Shown piece by piece: positions 32,386-40,940 of a stretch of DNA of 64,000 nt (the first letter of the stretch is position 1; each line of letters begins with the position of its first letter). The stretch spans positions 62,001 to 126,000 of the forward strand of contig CAWDAQ010000006.1 of the NCBI GenBank assembly GCA_963800325.1, in the 5' to 3' direction. Below the pieces are notes generated by a model. That model did not search any database. It was not told where the DNA came from and saw nothing but the letters and a program-made list of their open reading frames with translations. The DNA comes from CAWDAQ01 sp963800325 (GTDB taxonomy: Bacteria; Actinomycetota; Actinomycetes; Actinomycetales; Dermatophilaceae). Position numbers and translations under genes: made by a program.

Positions 32386-32898
32386 ATGTCGGACGTCGAG
32401 GTGGCGGGCCTGCCGCGACGCGTCCGCCGACGCCGGCGGCGCGCCGCGATCACCCTCGGCGTCCTCGTCCTCTTCCTCGCTGGCTCCTTCTGGTACGCGT
32501 GGTCATACTGGAACTCGGGCCACCCGAGCGCGACGTCGGCGTCACCGACGCCGACGTGCCGGGAGAGCGCGAGGGTGGCCCCGGAGAAGATCGAGGTCGA
32601 CGTGTACAACTCGACCAACCGGCAGGGCCTGGCGACCCGGACCGCCCGCAAGCTGCGCGCACGCGGCTACACCATCGCCCGGATCGCGAACGACCCGCGC
32701 AAGGGCGAGACGATCAAGGGGACCGCGGTGATCAGGTACGGGAAGAAGGGCGCCGAGCGGGCGAAGTCGCTGAGGCACGTCGTGCCGGGCGCCAAGATGC
32801 ACCGGGGCGACCGGAGCGGCGCCCGGGTCGAGCTCGTCCTCGGCCTGAAGTTCGAGGACCTGGGCCCTGAGCCCGCACCGAGGTGCCCGACGTCCTAG
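32386..32898 (+). CDS. LytR_C-domain membrane protein
   Basis: A 170-residue protein. A strongly basic cytoplasmic start (RRVRRRRRRAA) precedes one membrane helix (ITLGVLVLFLAGSFWYAWSY). An extracytoplasmic LytR_C domain follows (EKIEVDVYNSTNRQGLATRT, with YTIARIANDPRKGETIKGTA). No LCP ligase domain. It is a close cousin of the second repeat of the protein at 17605-18495. ATG start with agaaggg upstream. Its last 16 nt overlap the start of the acyltransferase gene, suggesting coupled expression and a shared role at the cell wall or surface glycans. Confidence 0.8.
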   Translation: MSDVEVAGLPRRVRRRRRRAAITLGVLVLFLAGSFWYAWSYWNSGHPSATSASPTPTCRESARVAPEKIEVDVYNSTNRQGLATRTARKLRARGYTIARIANDPRKGETIKGTAVIRYGKKGAERAKSLRHVVPGAKMHRGDRSGARVELVLGLKFEDLGPEPAPRCPTS

Positions 32899-34985
32899 CC
32901 CGGGCCGGGCAGGCGCCGGCCCGGGGCAGCCCGGCCTTCCGCCCGGACGTCGAGGGCCTGCGGGCCGTCGCCGTCGGCCTCGTCCTCTGGTTCCACGCCG
33001 GGCTGGCGGGGCTGCCCGGCGGGTTCGCCGGCGTCGACGTGTTCTTCGTCATCTCCGGGTTCCTCATCACCGGGCTGCTCGTCCGGGAGGTCGAGGCGAC
33101 CGGGCGGGTGTCCCTGCCCCGGTTCTACGCCCGGCGCGCCCGGCGCATCCTCCCGGCGGCCGGCCTCGTCCTCGGCGCGACGACCCTGCTGACGTGGGCG
33201 GCGCTGCCGGTCACGCGATGGCGGGACGCCGGTGGGGACGTGGCCGCGGCGGCGGGGTACGTCGTCAACTGGCGGTTCGCGTCCCGGGCGGTGGACTACC
33301 TCGCCGAGGACGCCACGCCCTCCCCCGTCCAGCACTTCTGGAGCCTCGCGGTCGAGGAGCAGTACTACCTGCTCTGGCCGGCGCTCCTGCTCCTCCTCGC
33401 CGTCCTGGTCCGCCGGCGCTCCCTGCCGGTGCGACCGGTCGTGGCCGGCGGGCTGCTGCTCGTCGTGGTCCCCTCGCTCGCGTGGTCGGTCGAGGCGACC
33501 TCCCGGGAGCCGGCGGCGGCGTACTTCACGACGACGACCCGGCTGTGGGAGCTCGGCGTCGGCGCCCTCGTCGCCGTCGGCGCCGGGCTGTGGCCGCGGA
33601 TGCCCCGGCCGCTCGCCGCCGGGGTCGGCTGGGCCGGTCTGGCCACCGTCGTCGTCGGCGCGGCCCTGCAGACGACGTCGACGCCCTGGCCCGGCCTCGC
33701 GGCGCTCGTCCCGACGCTGGGGACGGCGGCGGTCGTGGTGGGCGGGTTCGCGGCCGGCCCCGCCGGCCCGGTCGCGGTGCTCGGCAGTCGGCCGATGGTG
33801 TGGGTCGGCGGGCTCTCCTACTCGCTCTACCTGTGGCACTGGCCGCTGCTCGTCGCGGCCACGGCACGGTTCGGCGACCTCGGCCCGGGCCGCGGGCTCC
33901 TCGTCGTGCTCGTCGCGCTCATTCCGGCCTGGCTGACCAGCCGGTACGTCGAGAACCCGCTGCGCCGCTCCCGGGCGCTCGGCCGATCGCCCCGCCTGGC
34001 GCTGTCGGTGGGCGCGAACGTCAGCCTCGCCGGCGTGGCGTGCGGGCTCGCGCTCGTCCTCGGGGCGCTGAGCACGGTCCCGGACGCGCCGACGCAGGCG
34101 CGCGGCGGCGCCGCGCTCGGTCGCGGGGCGAGCCCCACGGTCGGCACCCTCTCGCCGAGGTCCGCCACGCCGTCGGGGCCGGTCACCCCGGACCCGCTGC
34201 GGGCCACCGAGGACGTCCCCCGGGCCTACCGGGACGGCTGCCAGGGCGGGGTCGAGGACGACGCCGTGACCTCGTGCCGCTACGGCCCGGGGGCCCGGGG
34301 ACGCGGCGACACGGTGGCGCTCGTCGGGGACTCCAAGGTCCTCCAGTGGCTGCCCGCGTTCCTCCGGCTCGGCCGCAGTCGGGGCTGGGAGGTCGTGACG
34401 TACACGAAGTCGGCGTGCGCGTGGGCGGCCGCGACCGTCGTCACCGACGGGCAGGCGTACGCGTCGTGCACGACGTGGAGCCGGTCCGTGCTCGACCGGC
34501 TCACCGGCCCCGACCGGCCGGACCTCGTCGTCACCTCCTCCGTGCACGGGAGCGCCCTCGACGGCGGGGGGCGGCAGGCCACGTCGGCGCTCGTGACGGG
34601 GTACGCCCGGTACTGGCGGGCGCTCGGGGACGCCGGGGTCCCCGTCCTCGCGCTGTCGGACAGCCCGAACCCCGGCAGCCGGGTGTACGAGTGCGTCGCC
34701 GGCCACCGGGACGACTACGCCCGGGCGTGCACCTATCCCTACCACCGCAGCCCGGGGACCGACGCCCTCGCCGAGGCCGCCCGGCGGGTGCCGAGCGCGC
34801 GGCTGGCCGACCTCGACCCGTGGGTGTGCCCCGGGGAGGACCGGTGCCCACCCGTCGTCGGCGGGGTCCTCGTCAACCGGCAGGGCTCCCACGTCACCGC
34901 GACGTACGCCGCGTCCCTCGCCCCCGTGGTGGGCCGGGTCGTCAGCCGCTCCCTCGCGGGAGCCGTGGAGCCGACATCGAGCTGA
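32883..34985 (+). CDS. OafA/YrhL-type acyltransferase with C-terminal SGNH domain
   Basis: A 700-residue membrane protein. Residues about 20-390 are an acyltransferase-3 domain with around ten helices. The N-terminal RPDVEGLRAVAVGLVLWFHA carries the conserved His, followed by VDVFFVISGFLITGLL, RFYARRARRILPA and FWSLAVEEQYYLLWP. Residues about 450-690 form a periplasmic-side SGNH-like domain beginning VALVGDSKVLQWLP. Such proteins O-acetylate peptidoglycan, teichoic acids or polysaccharides. GTG start inside the end of the LytR_C gene. It converges on the kinase-like gene with only 6 bp between the stops. Confidence 0.87.
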   Translation: MPDVLARAGQAPARGSPAFRPDVEGLRAVAVGLVLWFHAGLAGLPGGFAGVDVFFVISGFLITGLLVREVEATGRVSLPRFYARRARRILPAAGLVLGATTLLTWAALPVTRWRDAGGDVAAAAGYVVNWRFASRAVDYLAEDATPSPVQHFWSLAVEEQYYLLWPALLLLLAVLVRRRSLPVRPVVAGGLLLVVVPSLAWSVEATSREPAAAYFTTTTRLWELGVGALVAVGAGLWPRMPRPLAAGVGWAGLATVVVGAALQTTSTPWPGLAALVPTLGTAAVVVGGFAAGPAGPVAVLGSRPMVWVGGLSYSLYLWHWPLLVAATARFGDLGPGRGLLVVLVALIPAWLTSRYVENPLRRSRALGRSPRLALSVGANVSLAGVACGLALVLGALSTVPDAPTQARGGAALGRGASPTVGTLSPRSATPSGPVTPDPLRATEDVPRAYRDGCQGGVEDDAVTSCRYGPGARGRGDTVALVGDSKVLQWLPAFLRLGRSRGWEVVTYTKSACAWAAATVVTDGQAYASCTTWSRSVLDRLTGPDRPDLVVTSSVHGSALDGGGRQATSALVTGYARYWRALGDAGVPVLALSDSPNPGSRVYECVAGHRDDYARACTYPYHRSPGTDALAEAARRVPSARLADLDPWVCPGEDRCPPVVGGVLVNRQGSHVTATYAASLAPVVGRVVSRSLAGAVEPTSS

Positions 34986-34991
34986 GCGGGC

Positions 34992-35642
34992 TCACCCCCG
35001 CAGCACGAGGTCGGCGTTCGCGCGGGTCGCCTCGACCCGGTCGCCGTTGGGGGTGTCGACGCGGTCGACCCACTCCCTGGCCCGCTCCGGGTCCTTGCCG
35101 AACCGGACGTGCCGGTCGACGAGGCGGCTGTGCCGCGTCGGCCCGGGGACGTCGAGGAACCACACCTCGTCCAGGGCGCGCCGCACCCGCGGCCACGCGC
35201 CGTCGTCGAGGAGGAGGTAGTTGCCCTCGACGACGACGAGCCGCGCGTCGGCCGGGACGACGAGCGCCGCCGCGATCGGCTGCTCGAGGTCGCGCTCGAA
35301 CCCCGGGACGAAGACCTCCTCCCCCGCCGCCGACCCGATCCGGTCGAGCAGGGCCGCGAGCCCGGCCGGGTCGAACGTCTCCGGTGCGCCCTTGCGGTCC
35401 CGCAGGCCGAGCCGGTCGAGCTGGGCGTCGGCGAGGTGGAACCCGTCCATCGGGACCACGACGGCCGCGAGCGCCTCCGGCAGCCGGTCGACGAGCGCGT
35501 CGGCGAACGTCGACTTGCCGGCGCCCGGCGCCCCGACCACGCCGAGCAGGGCACGGTCGCGACCGTCGAGGAGGCCGGCTGCTCGCTCCACGAGCGCGTC
35601 GAGGTCGGTGTCGGGGTGCTCGGGCGGGGGCGCGGTGCTCAT
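34992..35642 (-). CDS. Uridine-kinase-like P-loop kinase (nucleoside/sugar kinase family)
   Basis: A 216-residue P-loop kinase of the phosphoribulokinase/uridine kinase group. Walker A GAPGAGKS is at 37-44 and the conserved MDGFHL follows. The run RLVVVEGNYLLLDDGAW and the Arg-rich lid DVPGPTRHSRLVDRHVRFGK are also typical. Related proteins (YggC/FrcK types) phosphorylate nucleosides, pantothenate or fructose; substrate here unknown. ATG start. It is divergent from the TPR gene (137-nt gap) and convergent with the acyltransferase. Confidence 0.8.
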   Translation of the reverse strand: MSTAPPPEHPDTDLDALVERAAGLLDGRDRALLGVVGAPGAGKSTFADALVDRLPEALAAVVVPMDGFHLADAQLDRLGLRDRKGAPETFDPAGLAALLDRIGSAAGEEVFVPGFERDLEQPIAAALVVPADARLVVVEGNYLLLDDGAWPRVRRALDEVWFLDVPGPTRHSRLVDRHVRFGKDPERAREWVDRVDTPNGDRVEATRANADLVLRG

Positions 35643-35779
35643 GGCCCCATCATGGCCGACCGGCGGCCGGCCGGCACCGGGCCTCTCCCGACCGCTGGCG
35701 GCACTTCGACGCCCGGAACACGGCGTCGGGTGGCATGGTTGACGGGGGATGCGTCCGCCGGGGCGCGGGAGGAGGCCTG

Positions 35780-36130
35780 ATGACCTGGTACACCGAGGGA
35801 ACGCTGGCCGAGCGGTACGAGCGGGCCCACCTGTTCTTCGAGGCCGGGGACCACGTCGGAGCCGCCCGCATCCTGTCCGAGGTCGTCGCGGAGGCGCCCG
35901 AGAGCACCGCGGCGCTCGAGCTGCTCGCCCGCGCCTACTACCACTCCGCCCAGTTGACCCGCGCCGAGAGCAGCGCCCGGGCGCTCATCGAGCGCGCCCC
36001 GGACAACGCCTACGCCCACCTCGTACTCGGACGGACCCTCCAGCGCCAGGGCCGGCACGGCCAGGCCGAGCCGCACATCCGGATGGCGGCGGTCATGAGC
36101 GACTACGTCGACCTCCCCGACCCCCGCTGA
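35780..36130 (+). CDS. Tetratricopeptide-repeat protein
   Basis: A 116-residue, cytoplasmic, helical protein made of about three TPR units (LAERYERAHLFFEAGDHVGA, STAALELLARAYYHSAQLTR and NAYAHLVLGRTLQRQGRHGQ). Probably a small protein-protein interaction scaffold; partner unknown. ATG start with ggaggcctg immediately upstream. It is followed by an inverted-repeat region that separates it from the convergent flagellar locus. Confidence 0.78.
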   Translation: MTWYTEGTLAERYERAHLFFEAGDHVGAARILSEVVAEAPESTAALELLARAYYHSAQLTRAESSARALIERAPDNAYAHLVLGRTLQRQGRHGQAEPHIRMAAVMSDYVDLPDPR

Positions 36131-36164
36131 GCGAGCCGGAACCGCTCCCCGGCCTCCGTCGAGT

Positions 36165-36179
36165 GAGCAGAATCTGCTC
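36165..36179. repeat. Short palindrome, degenerate copy of the neighbouring inverted repeat
   Basis: gagcag-aat-ctgctc, a perfect 6-bp stem, embedded in tcgagtgagcagaatctgct. It shares the gagtgagcag core with the longer inverted repeat that starts 24 nt further on and looks like a worn or partial relative of it. Confidence 0.5.
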
Positions 36180-36188
36180 CCCGACACC

Positions 36189-36251
36189 CGTTGAGTGAGC
36201 AGCAACTGTCCTCCGGAAGCCCGGGAGAGGACAGTTGCTGCTCACTCAACG
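36189..36251. repeat. Perfect 24-bp inverted repeat between TPR gene and flagellar locus
   Basis: Arms 36189-36212 (begins cgttgagtgagcagcaactg) and 36228-36251 are exact reverse complements with a 15-nt spacer that can pair further. It sits between convergent transcription units and so probably terminates both. Sequence differs from the repeat at 4531-4622, but the design (two dozen perfect pairs, each arm itself partly palindromic) is the same. Confidence 0.8.
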
Positions 36252-36309
36252 TAGGACCGGACGCCGCGGACGGGGCCCCTCCTCCTCGTCCGCGGTCGTC
36301 CGGAGTCGG

Positions 36310-36633
36310 TCAGGTCCGGGGGCCCTCGGGCGTCTCGCAGGGGATGGCCCCGACGACGGCCCGGACGGGGCGGGGCGGCAGCGCCGAGCGGATCACCGCG
36401 GTGCCGATCGAGGCGACCGCGAGCGCGCAGCCGAAGCGGAGCAGGGCGTCGTAGACCGACAGGTTGCCGTGGAACACGAGCAGCGCCGCGGGCACGAACA
36501 GGAACGCGCCGAGCAGGACGGTGGGGCCGAACGCCTGGCCGGCGGCGGAGTCGACCTCCGGGCTTGTGTCAGCCTCCTCGTCCCCCGCCTCCTGGTCCTC
36601 GATCTCCGGGTCGGTGGTGCTGTCGGGCGTCAT
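36310..36633 (-). CDS. Small membrane protein at the end of the flagellar locus
   Basis: A 107-residue hypothetical protein. An acidic N-terminus of about 35 residues (many Glu and Asp) is followed by two membrane helices (VLLGAFLFVPAALLVFHGNL and ALLRFGCALAVASIGTAVIR) and a short tail. ATG start with a strong gaggaggggg upstream. It follows flhA by 14 nt on the same strand and should be cotranscribed with it. No known flagellar family recognised; a small partner of the export gate or an unrelated passenger are both possible. Confidence 0.65.
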   Translation of the reverse strand: MTPDSTTDPEIEDQEAGDEEADTSPEVDSAAGQAFGPTVLLGAFLFVPAALLVFHGNLSVYDALLRFGCALAVASIGTAVIRSALPPRPVRAVVGAIPCETPEGPRT

Positions 36634-36647
36634 CTCGCTCCCCCTCC

Positions 36648-38699
36648 TCAGGCGACGGCGGCGGTCTCGGCGACGTCGACCGTGCCGGCGGTCGACAGCC
36701 TCAGGTGGCCCCCGAGCTCGGAGTACGCGAGCACGGCGAGCTGGGGGGCGGTGGTCTCGATGAGCCGGCGCACCGCGCGGCGCAGCGGCTGGGCGCAGAC
36801 GAGGACGGGCTGGGTGCCGCGGTCCTCGACCGTGCGGGAGACCCGCGCGGTCTCGGTCGCGAGCCGCTCCGCGAAGTACGGGTCGAGCAACAGGTGCCCG
36901 CCGGCGTCCCCGGCGCGCAGCGACTCCAGCAGCCGCTGCTCGAGGCGGGGCTCGAAGGTGAGGACGGACAGCTCGCCGCCGACCGCGTGCGCGGAGGCGA
37001 TCGCGGGGCCGAGGGCGACCCGGGCGGCCTCGACGAGCCCGTCGGTGTCGGTGCTGATGCGGGCCCGGGCCGACATGGCCTCGAAGATTCGCACGAGGTC
37101 GCGGATGCAGACCCCCTCGGCGAGCAGCCCCTGGAGGGTCCGCTGGACCTCGCCGAGCGTGAGGGGGCTCGGGGTGAGCTCCTCGACGACCGCGGGGTGG
37201 GTCGCGCGGACCGCGTCGACGAGCAGCTTGACGTCCTCGCGGCCGAGCAGGTCGTGGGCGTTGCGGCGCACGGTCTCGGCGAGGTGGGTCGTCACGACCG
37301 AGGAGCGGTCGACGACGGTCGCGTCGAGCTGCTCGGCCCGGGCGCGCAGGTGCGCCGGGATCCACTTCGCCGCGAGCCCGAAGACCGGCTCCTGGGTCGG
37401 GGTCCCCTCGAGGGAGGCGAGGTTGTCGCCGATCGCGAGGACCATCCCCACCGGGGACTGGCCGCGGGCGACCTCGACGCCGTGGAGCAGGATCGCGTAG
37501 GTGTGGGCGGGCAGGTCGATGTTGTCGCGGGTGCGCACGAGCGGGATGACGATCCCGAGCTCCTGGGCGAGCTTGCGGCGCAGCGCCCGGACCCGGTCGA
37601 GCAGGTCGCCGCCGGCGCTCTCGTCGACGAGCCCGATGAGGTCGTAGGACAGCTCGAGCTGGAGCGGCTCGACCCGCATGTCGTGGGCGAGGTACTCCGG
37701 GCTGTCCTTGGACAACTCCTCCTCGGCGGCCGCGCCCGCGGCGGCCTCCTCGGCCCGCTCGGTCTTCTCCGGCAGGCGGGAGCCGACGAGGAGGGCGAAG
37801 GCACCGATGAGGAGGAAGGGCAGCTTCGGCAGCCCGGGGACGAGGGCGAGGCAGAGCACGGCGGCACCCGCGAGCTGGACGGCGCGCTTCTGCTGGCCGA
37901 ACTGGTGGAGCAGGTCGCTGCCCATGTCCCGCTCGGTGGTGGCGCGGGTGACGATGAGGCCGGTGGAGATCGAGATCAGCAGCGCGGGAACCTGGGAGAC
38001 CAACCCGTCGCCGACCGAGAGCAGGCTGTAGGTCTGGACCGCCTCGCCGAGCTGCTGCTTGTTCTGGACGACGCCGATGACGAGGCCGCCGACGAGGTTG
38101 ACGAGGGTGATGACGATCGCGGCGATCGCGTCGCCCTTGACGAACTTCGACGCCCCGTCCATCGCGCCGTAGAAGTCGGCCTCGCGGGCCACCTCGGACC
38201 GACGCGTGCGGGCGGTGTCCTCGTCGATGAGGCCGGAGTTGAGGTCGGCGTCGATGGCCATCTGCTTGCCGGGCATGGCGTCGAGGGTGAACCTCGCGGC
38301 GACCTCGGCGACCCGCCCGGCACCGTTGGTGATGACGACGAACTGGATGACGATGAGGATGACGAACACGACGAGGCCGACGACGATCGACCCGCCCACG
38401 ACGAAGTGACCGAAGGCGTCGATGACCTTGCCGGCGAAGCCGTGCAGGAGGACGAGCCGGGCGGCGCTGACGTTGAGGGCGAGCCGGAAGAGCGTCGCGA
38501 TGAGCAGCAGCGAGGGGAAGACGGCGAAGTCGAGCGGCCGGGTCACCGACAGGCTCACCAGGAGGATGAGCACCGAGCCGGTGATGTTGATCGCGAGCAG
38601 CATGTCGAGCACGACGGTCGGCAGCGGCACGACCATCATGACGACGATCCCGACGATGGCGAGCGGGATGCCGATCTGGCTGATCCGGTTGTTCTTCAC
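36648..38699 (-). CDS. flhA: Flagellar biosynthesis protein FlhA
   Basis: A 683-residue inner-membrane export-gate protein. Eight helices lie in the first half. The cytoplasmic FHIPEP loop region is seen as RFTLDAMPGKQMAIDADLNS plus DADFYGAMDG-like ADFYGAMDGASKFVKGDAIA. A large cytoplasmic C-terminal domain begins near residue 330 and binds chaperone-substrate complexes. Length is typical. The GTG start (VKNNRISQIGIPLAIVGI) is chosen because the first helix begins directly after. A FliA-type promoter element (38764-38789) lies 63 nt upstream, after the flhB stop, so flhA starts its own transcription unit. Confidence 0.95.
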   Translation of the reverse strand: MKNNRISQIGIPLAIVGIVVMMVVPLPTVVLDMLLAINITGSVLILLVSLSVTRPLDFAVFPSLLLIATLFRLALNVSAARLVLLHGFAGKVIDAFGHFVVGGSIVVGLVVFVILIVIQFVVITNGAGRVAEVAARFTLDAMPGKQMAIDADLNSGLIDEDTARTRRSEVAREADFYGAMDGASKFVKGDAIAAIVITLVNLVGGLVIGVVQNKQQLGEAVQTYSLLSVGDGLVSQVPALLISISTGLIVTRATTERDMGSDLLHQFGQQKRAVQLAGAAVLCLALVPGLPKLPFLLIGAFALLVGSRLPEKTERAEEAAAGAAAEEELSKDSPEYLAHDMRVEPLQLELSYDLIGLVDESAGGDLLDRVRALRRKLAQELGIVIPLVRTRDNIDLPAHTYAILLHGVEVARGQSPVGMVLAIGDNLASLEGTPTQEPVFGLAAKWIPAHLRARAEQLDATVVDRSSVVTTHLAETVRRNAHDLLGREDVKLLVDAVRATHPAVVEELTPSPLTLGEVQRTLQGLLAEGVCIRDLVRIFEAMSARARISTDTDGLVEAARVALGPAIASAHAVGGELSVLTFEPRLEQRLLESLRAGDAGGHLLLDPYFAERLATETARVSRTVEDRGTQPVLVCAQPLRRAVRRLIETTAPQLAVLAYSELGGHLRLSTAGTVDVAETAAVA

Positions 38700-38763
38700 G
38701 CGACCTCGAAGGGGTGGTCTGGCCGGGAGGGGTGGCACCCGCGGGGGCCACGGCACCCATCCC

Positions 38764-38789
38764 ATCGGCGCCGGCCCCCGCCGGCTGAG
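38764..38789 (-). promoter_or_regulatory. FliA-type promoter element upstream of flhA
   Basis: On the minus strand: CTCA (38786-38789), 16 nt, GCCGAT (38764-38769), then GG. One of five copies of the same element in the flagellar locus. It lies in the 95-nt gap between flhB and flhA. The spacer is itself strongly palindromic (ccggc-gggg-gccgg). Confidence 0.7.
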
Positions 38790-38794
38790 CGGTT

Positions 38795-39880
38795 CTAGAG
38801 CATCACCGGGTTGCGGTGGACGCCGCTCGCCTGGCCCCGGCGGCGCAGGCTCATGACGAAGACGAACACCCCGGCGACGGCGTCGTAGAGCTCCGGCGGG
38901 ATGTGCTGGCCGACCTCGCAGGCCTTGTACAGCGTCCGGGCCAGCGGGACGTCCTCGACCATCGGGAGCCGGTGCTTGGCCGCCTCCTCGCGGATGCGGG
39001 CGGCGATGACCCCGGCACCCTTCGCGACGACCCGTGGGGCGCCCTGCCCCTCCTCGTACTTCAGGGCGACCGCGACGTGGGTGGGGTTGACGAGCACGAC
39101 GGAGGCGTCGGCGACCTCGGCCATCATCCGGTTCCGGCTCAGCTCGCGCTGCCGGCTGCGGCGCAGCCCCTTCTGGTGCGGGTCGCCCTCGGTCTGCCGG
39201 TTCTCCCGCTTGATCTCCTCCATGCTCATCTTCAGCGACTTGCCGATCCGCCGCCGCTCCATGACGTAGTCGGCGACCGCGAGCCCGATGCCGAGGACCG
39301 CGACGAGGCGCAGCACGGTGACCGCGGCGTCGGCGGCCGCGGCCACCGACGCCCCGAGGGACCACTGGCCGCTCGTCGTCACCTGCTCGACCACCCCGCG
39401 GACGACGTGGTAGGCGACGAGGCCGAAGAGGATGAACTTGATGAGCGTCTTGGCGAGGGTCCAGGCGGCGTGGGCGGTGAAGAGGTTCTTGATGCCCTTG
39501 GCCGCGTTGAGCACCTCGAAGCGGGGCTTGAACTTCTTCGCGTAGACCCGCAGCCCTCCCTGGACGGCGTTGGAGACGATCGCGGTGAGGACCATCGCGG
39601 CGAAGAGCGGCAGGAGCAGCACGAGGCTGTCGACGGCGGCCGAGCGGAGCACCTCGAGCGCGACCTGGGGGTCGGGGTCGACGACGACCTCCTGGACGTC
39701 GGCGACGAGCCCGTCGAACAGCTCGACGAGGCCGCGGACGACGTGCGGGACGACGGAGGTGAACACGAGCACGGCGGTCCAGGCGCTGAGCTCGGCGGTC
39801 CGGGGGATCTTGCCGTCCCGCTTGGCCTCCTTGAGGCGTTGCGGGGTCGGCTTCTCGGTCTTCTGCGACTTGTCGCTCAC
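38795..39880 (-). CDS. flhB: Flagellar biosynthesis protein FlhB
   Basis: A 361-residue export-switch protein. Four membrane helices are followed by the cytoplasmic domain with the self-cleavage site NPTH at 265-268; cleavage switches secretion from hook to filament subunits. The N-terminus SDKSQKTEKPTPQRLKEAKR is typical. GTG start overlapping the fliR stop. Stop TAG. The next gene, flhA, appears to have its own promoter in the gap that follows. Confidence 0.95.
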   Translation of the reverse strand: MSDKSQKTEKPTPQRLKEAKRDGKIPRTAELSAWTAVLVFTSVVPHVVRGLVELFDGLVADVQEVVVDPDPQVALEVLRSAAVDSLVLLLPLFAAMVLTAIVSNAVQGGLRVYAKKFKPRFEVLNAAKGIKNLFTAHAAWTLAKTLIKFILFGLVAYHVVRGVVEQVTTSGQWSLGASVAAAADAAVTVLRLVAVLGIGLAVADYVMERRRIGKSLKMSMEEIKRENRQTEGDPHQKGLRRSRQRELSRNRMMAEVADASVVLVNPTHVAVALKYEEGQGAPRVVAKGAGVIAARIREEAAKHRLPMVEDVPLARTLYKACEVGQHIPPELYDAVAGVFVFVMSLRRRGQASGVHRNPVML

Positions 39881-40653
39881 GGGGTGCTCCCGAACATCGC
39901 GGCGACCGCGGCCATGTCATGGCCGGCCCGGTCGAGCAGGGTGCTGACGACCCCGGGCAGGAGCGCGAAGGCGACCCCGGACAGCGAGATGGCGAGGAGG
40001 ATCTTCACGGGGAAGCTGATCGCGAAGATGTTGAGGGTGGGCACGGCCCGGCTGACGAGTCCGAGGGCGAGCTCGGCGAGGAAGAGCACGACGAGGACCG
40101 GCGCGGCGATCTGCAGGGCGGACGCGAGGAGCCGGCCGAGGTCGTCGGTGAGGAGCCGGCCGAGGTCGCCGAGCGCGAGCGGGCGCAGGGGGACCACCTG
40201 GAAGGTCGTCAGCAGCCCACGGACGAGGAAGAGGTGGCCGTTGACGGCGAACAGGATCGTCACGGCGAGCAGCTGGTGGATGCGCCCGAACATGCTGCTC
40301 GTGACGTTCGAGAGCGGGTCGTAGAGGCTGGCGAGGGTGAACCCGCTCGCGAGGTCGATGAGCTCCCCCGCTGCCTGGACGGCGGCGAGGGCGAGCATGA
40401 CGACGAAGCCGAGGGTGAGGCCGACGGCGACCTGGAACAGGGCCGCGCCGAGCAGCGAGAGCAGGTCGGCGTCCGGGGCCTGGCCGCTGAGCGAGGGCAC
40501 GACGCACAGCGCGAGCGCGAACGCGAGCGCGACCTTGATCCGGGCGGGCACGGCGCGGCTGGAGAACGGCGGCGCGACCGCGACGAACGCCGACATCCGC
40601 AGGGTCGCGAGGAGGAGCACGAGCAGCGTCTGGGCGCTCAGCTGCGCGGTCAC
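39877..40653 (-). CDS. fliR: Flagellar biosynthetic protein FliR
   Basis: A 258-residue membrane component of the export gate with about six hydrophobic segments, of typical length (SAQTLLVLLLATLRMSAFVA; ASLYDPLSNVTSSMFGRIHQ, a conserved FliR stretch). It sits 7 nt after fliQ and overlaps flhB, within the conserved fliO-P-Q-R-flhB order. Confidence 0.94.
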   Translation of the reverse strand: MTAQLSAQTLLVLLLATLRMSAFVAVAPPFSSRAVPARIKVALAFALALCVVPSLSGQAPDADLLSLLGAALFQVAVGLTLGFVVMLALAAVQAAGELIDLASGFTLASLYDPLSNVTSSMFGRIHQLLAVTILFAVNGHLFLVRGLLTTFQVVPLRPLALGDLGRLLTDDLGRLLASALQIAAPVLVVLFLAELALGLVSRAVPTLNIFAISFPVKILLAISLSGVAFALLPGVVSTLLDRAGHDMAAVAAMFGSTP

Positions 40654-40660
40654 CGCCGCC

Positions 40661-40933
40661 TCACCCGTCGAGGAGCTGGGGAAGGAGGGAGAACAGGTCC
40701 TGGGTGAACGCGACCGCCTCGTGCAGCATCCAGTTGCCGGCGACGAGCAGGACGAGGGCGACCCCGATGAGCTTGGGGACGAAGCTCAGCGTGACCTCCT
40801 GCACCTGCGTGACCGCCTGGACCAGGGAGACGGCGAAGCCGATCGCGAGGCTGACGAGGAGGATCGGCAGGGCGAGCTTGGCCGACAGCAGCATGGCCTG
40901 GAGCCCGAGGTGGACGACGTCGCTGTCGGTCAT
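40661..40933 (-). CDS. fliQ: Flagellar biosynthetic protein FliQ
   Basis: A 90-residue protein of two membrane helices (LGLQAMLLSAKLALPILLVS; the second starts FVPKLIGVALVLLVAGNWML) with the conserved VSLVQAVTQVQEVTLSFVPK between. It is part of the FliPQR export gate. It starts 7 nt after the fliP stop. Confidence 0.94.
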   Translation of the reverse strand: MTDSDVVHLGLQAMLLSAKLALPILLVSLAIGFAVSLVQAVTQVQEVTLSFVPKLIGVALVLLVAGNWMLHEAVAFTQDLFSLLPQLLDG

Positions 40934-40940
40934 CGCGGCC

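Noticed and set aside
36648..39920. Apparent 1090-residue protein containing FlhA
   Set aside because: The part upstream of 38699 is a shadow of flhB and the intergenic gap; FlhA begins at the GTG at 38699.
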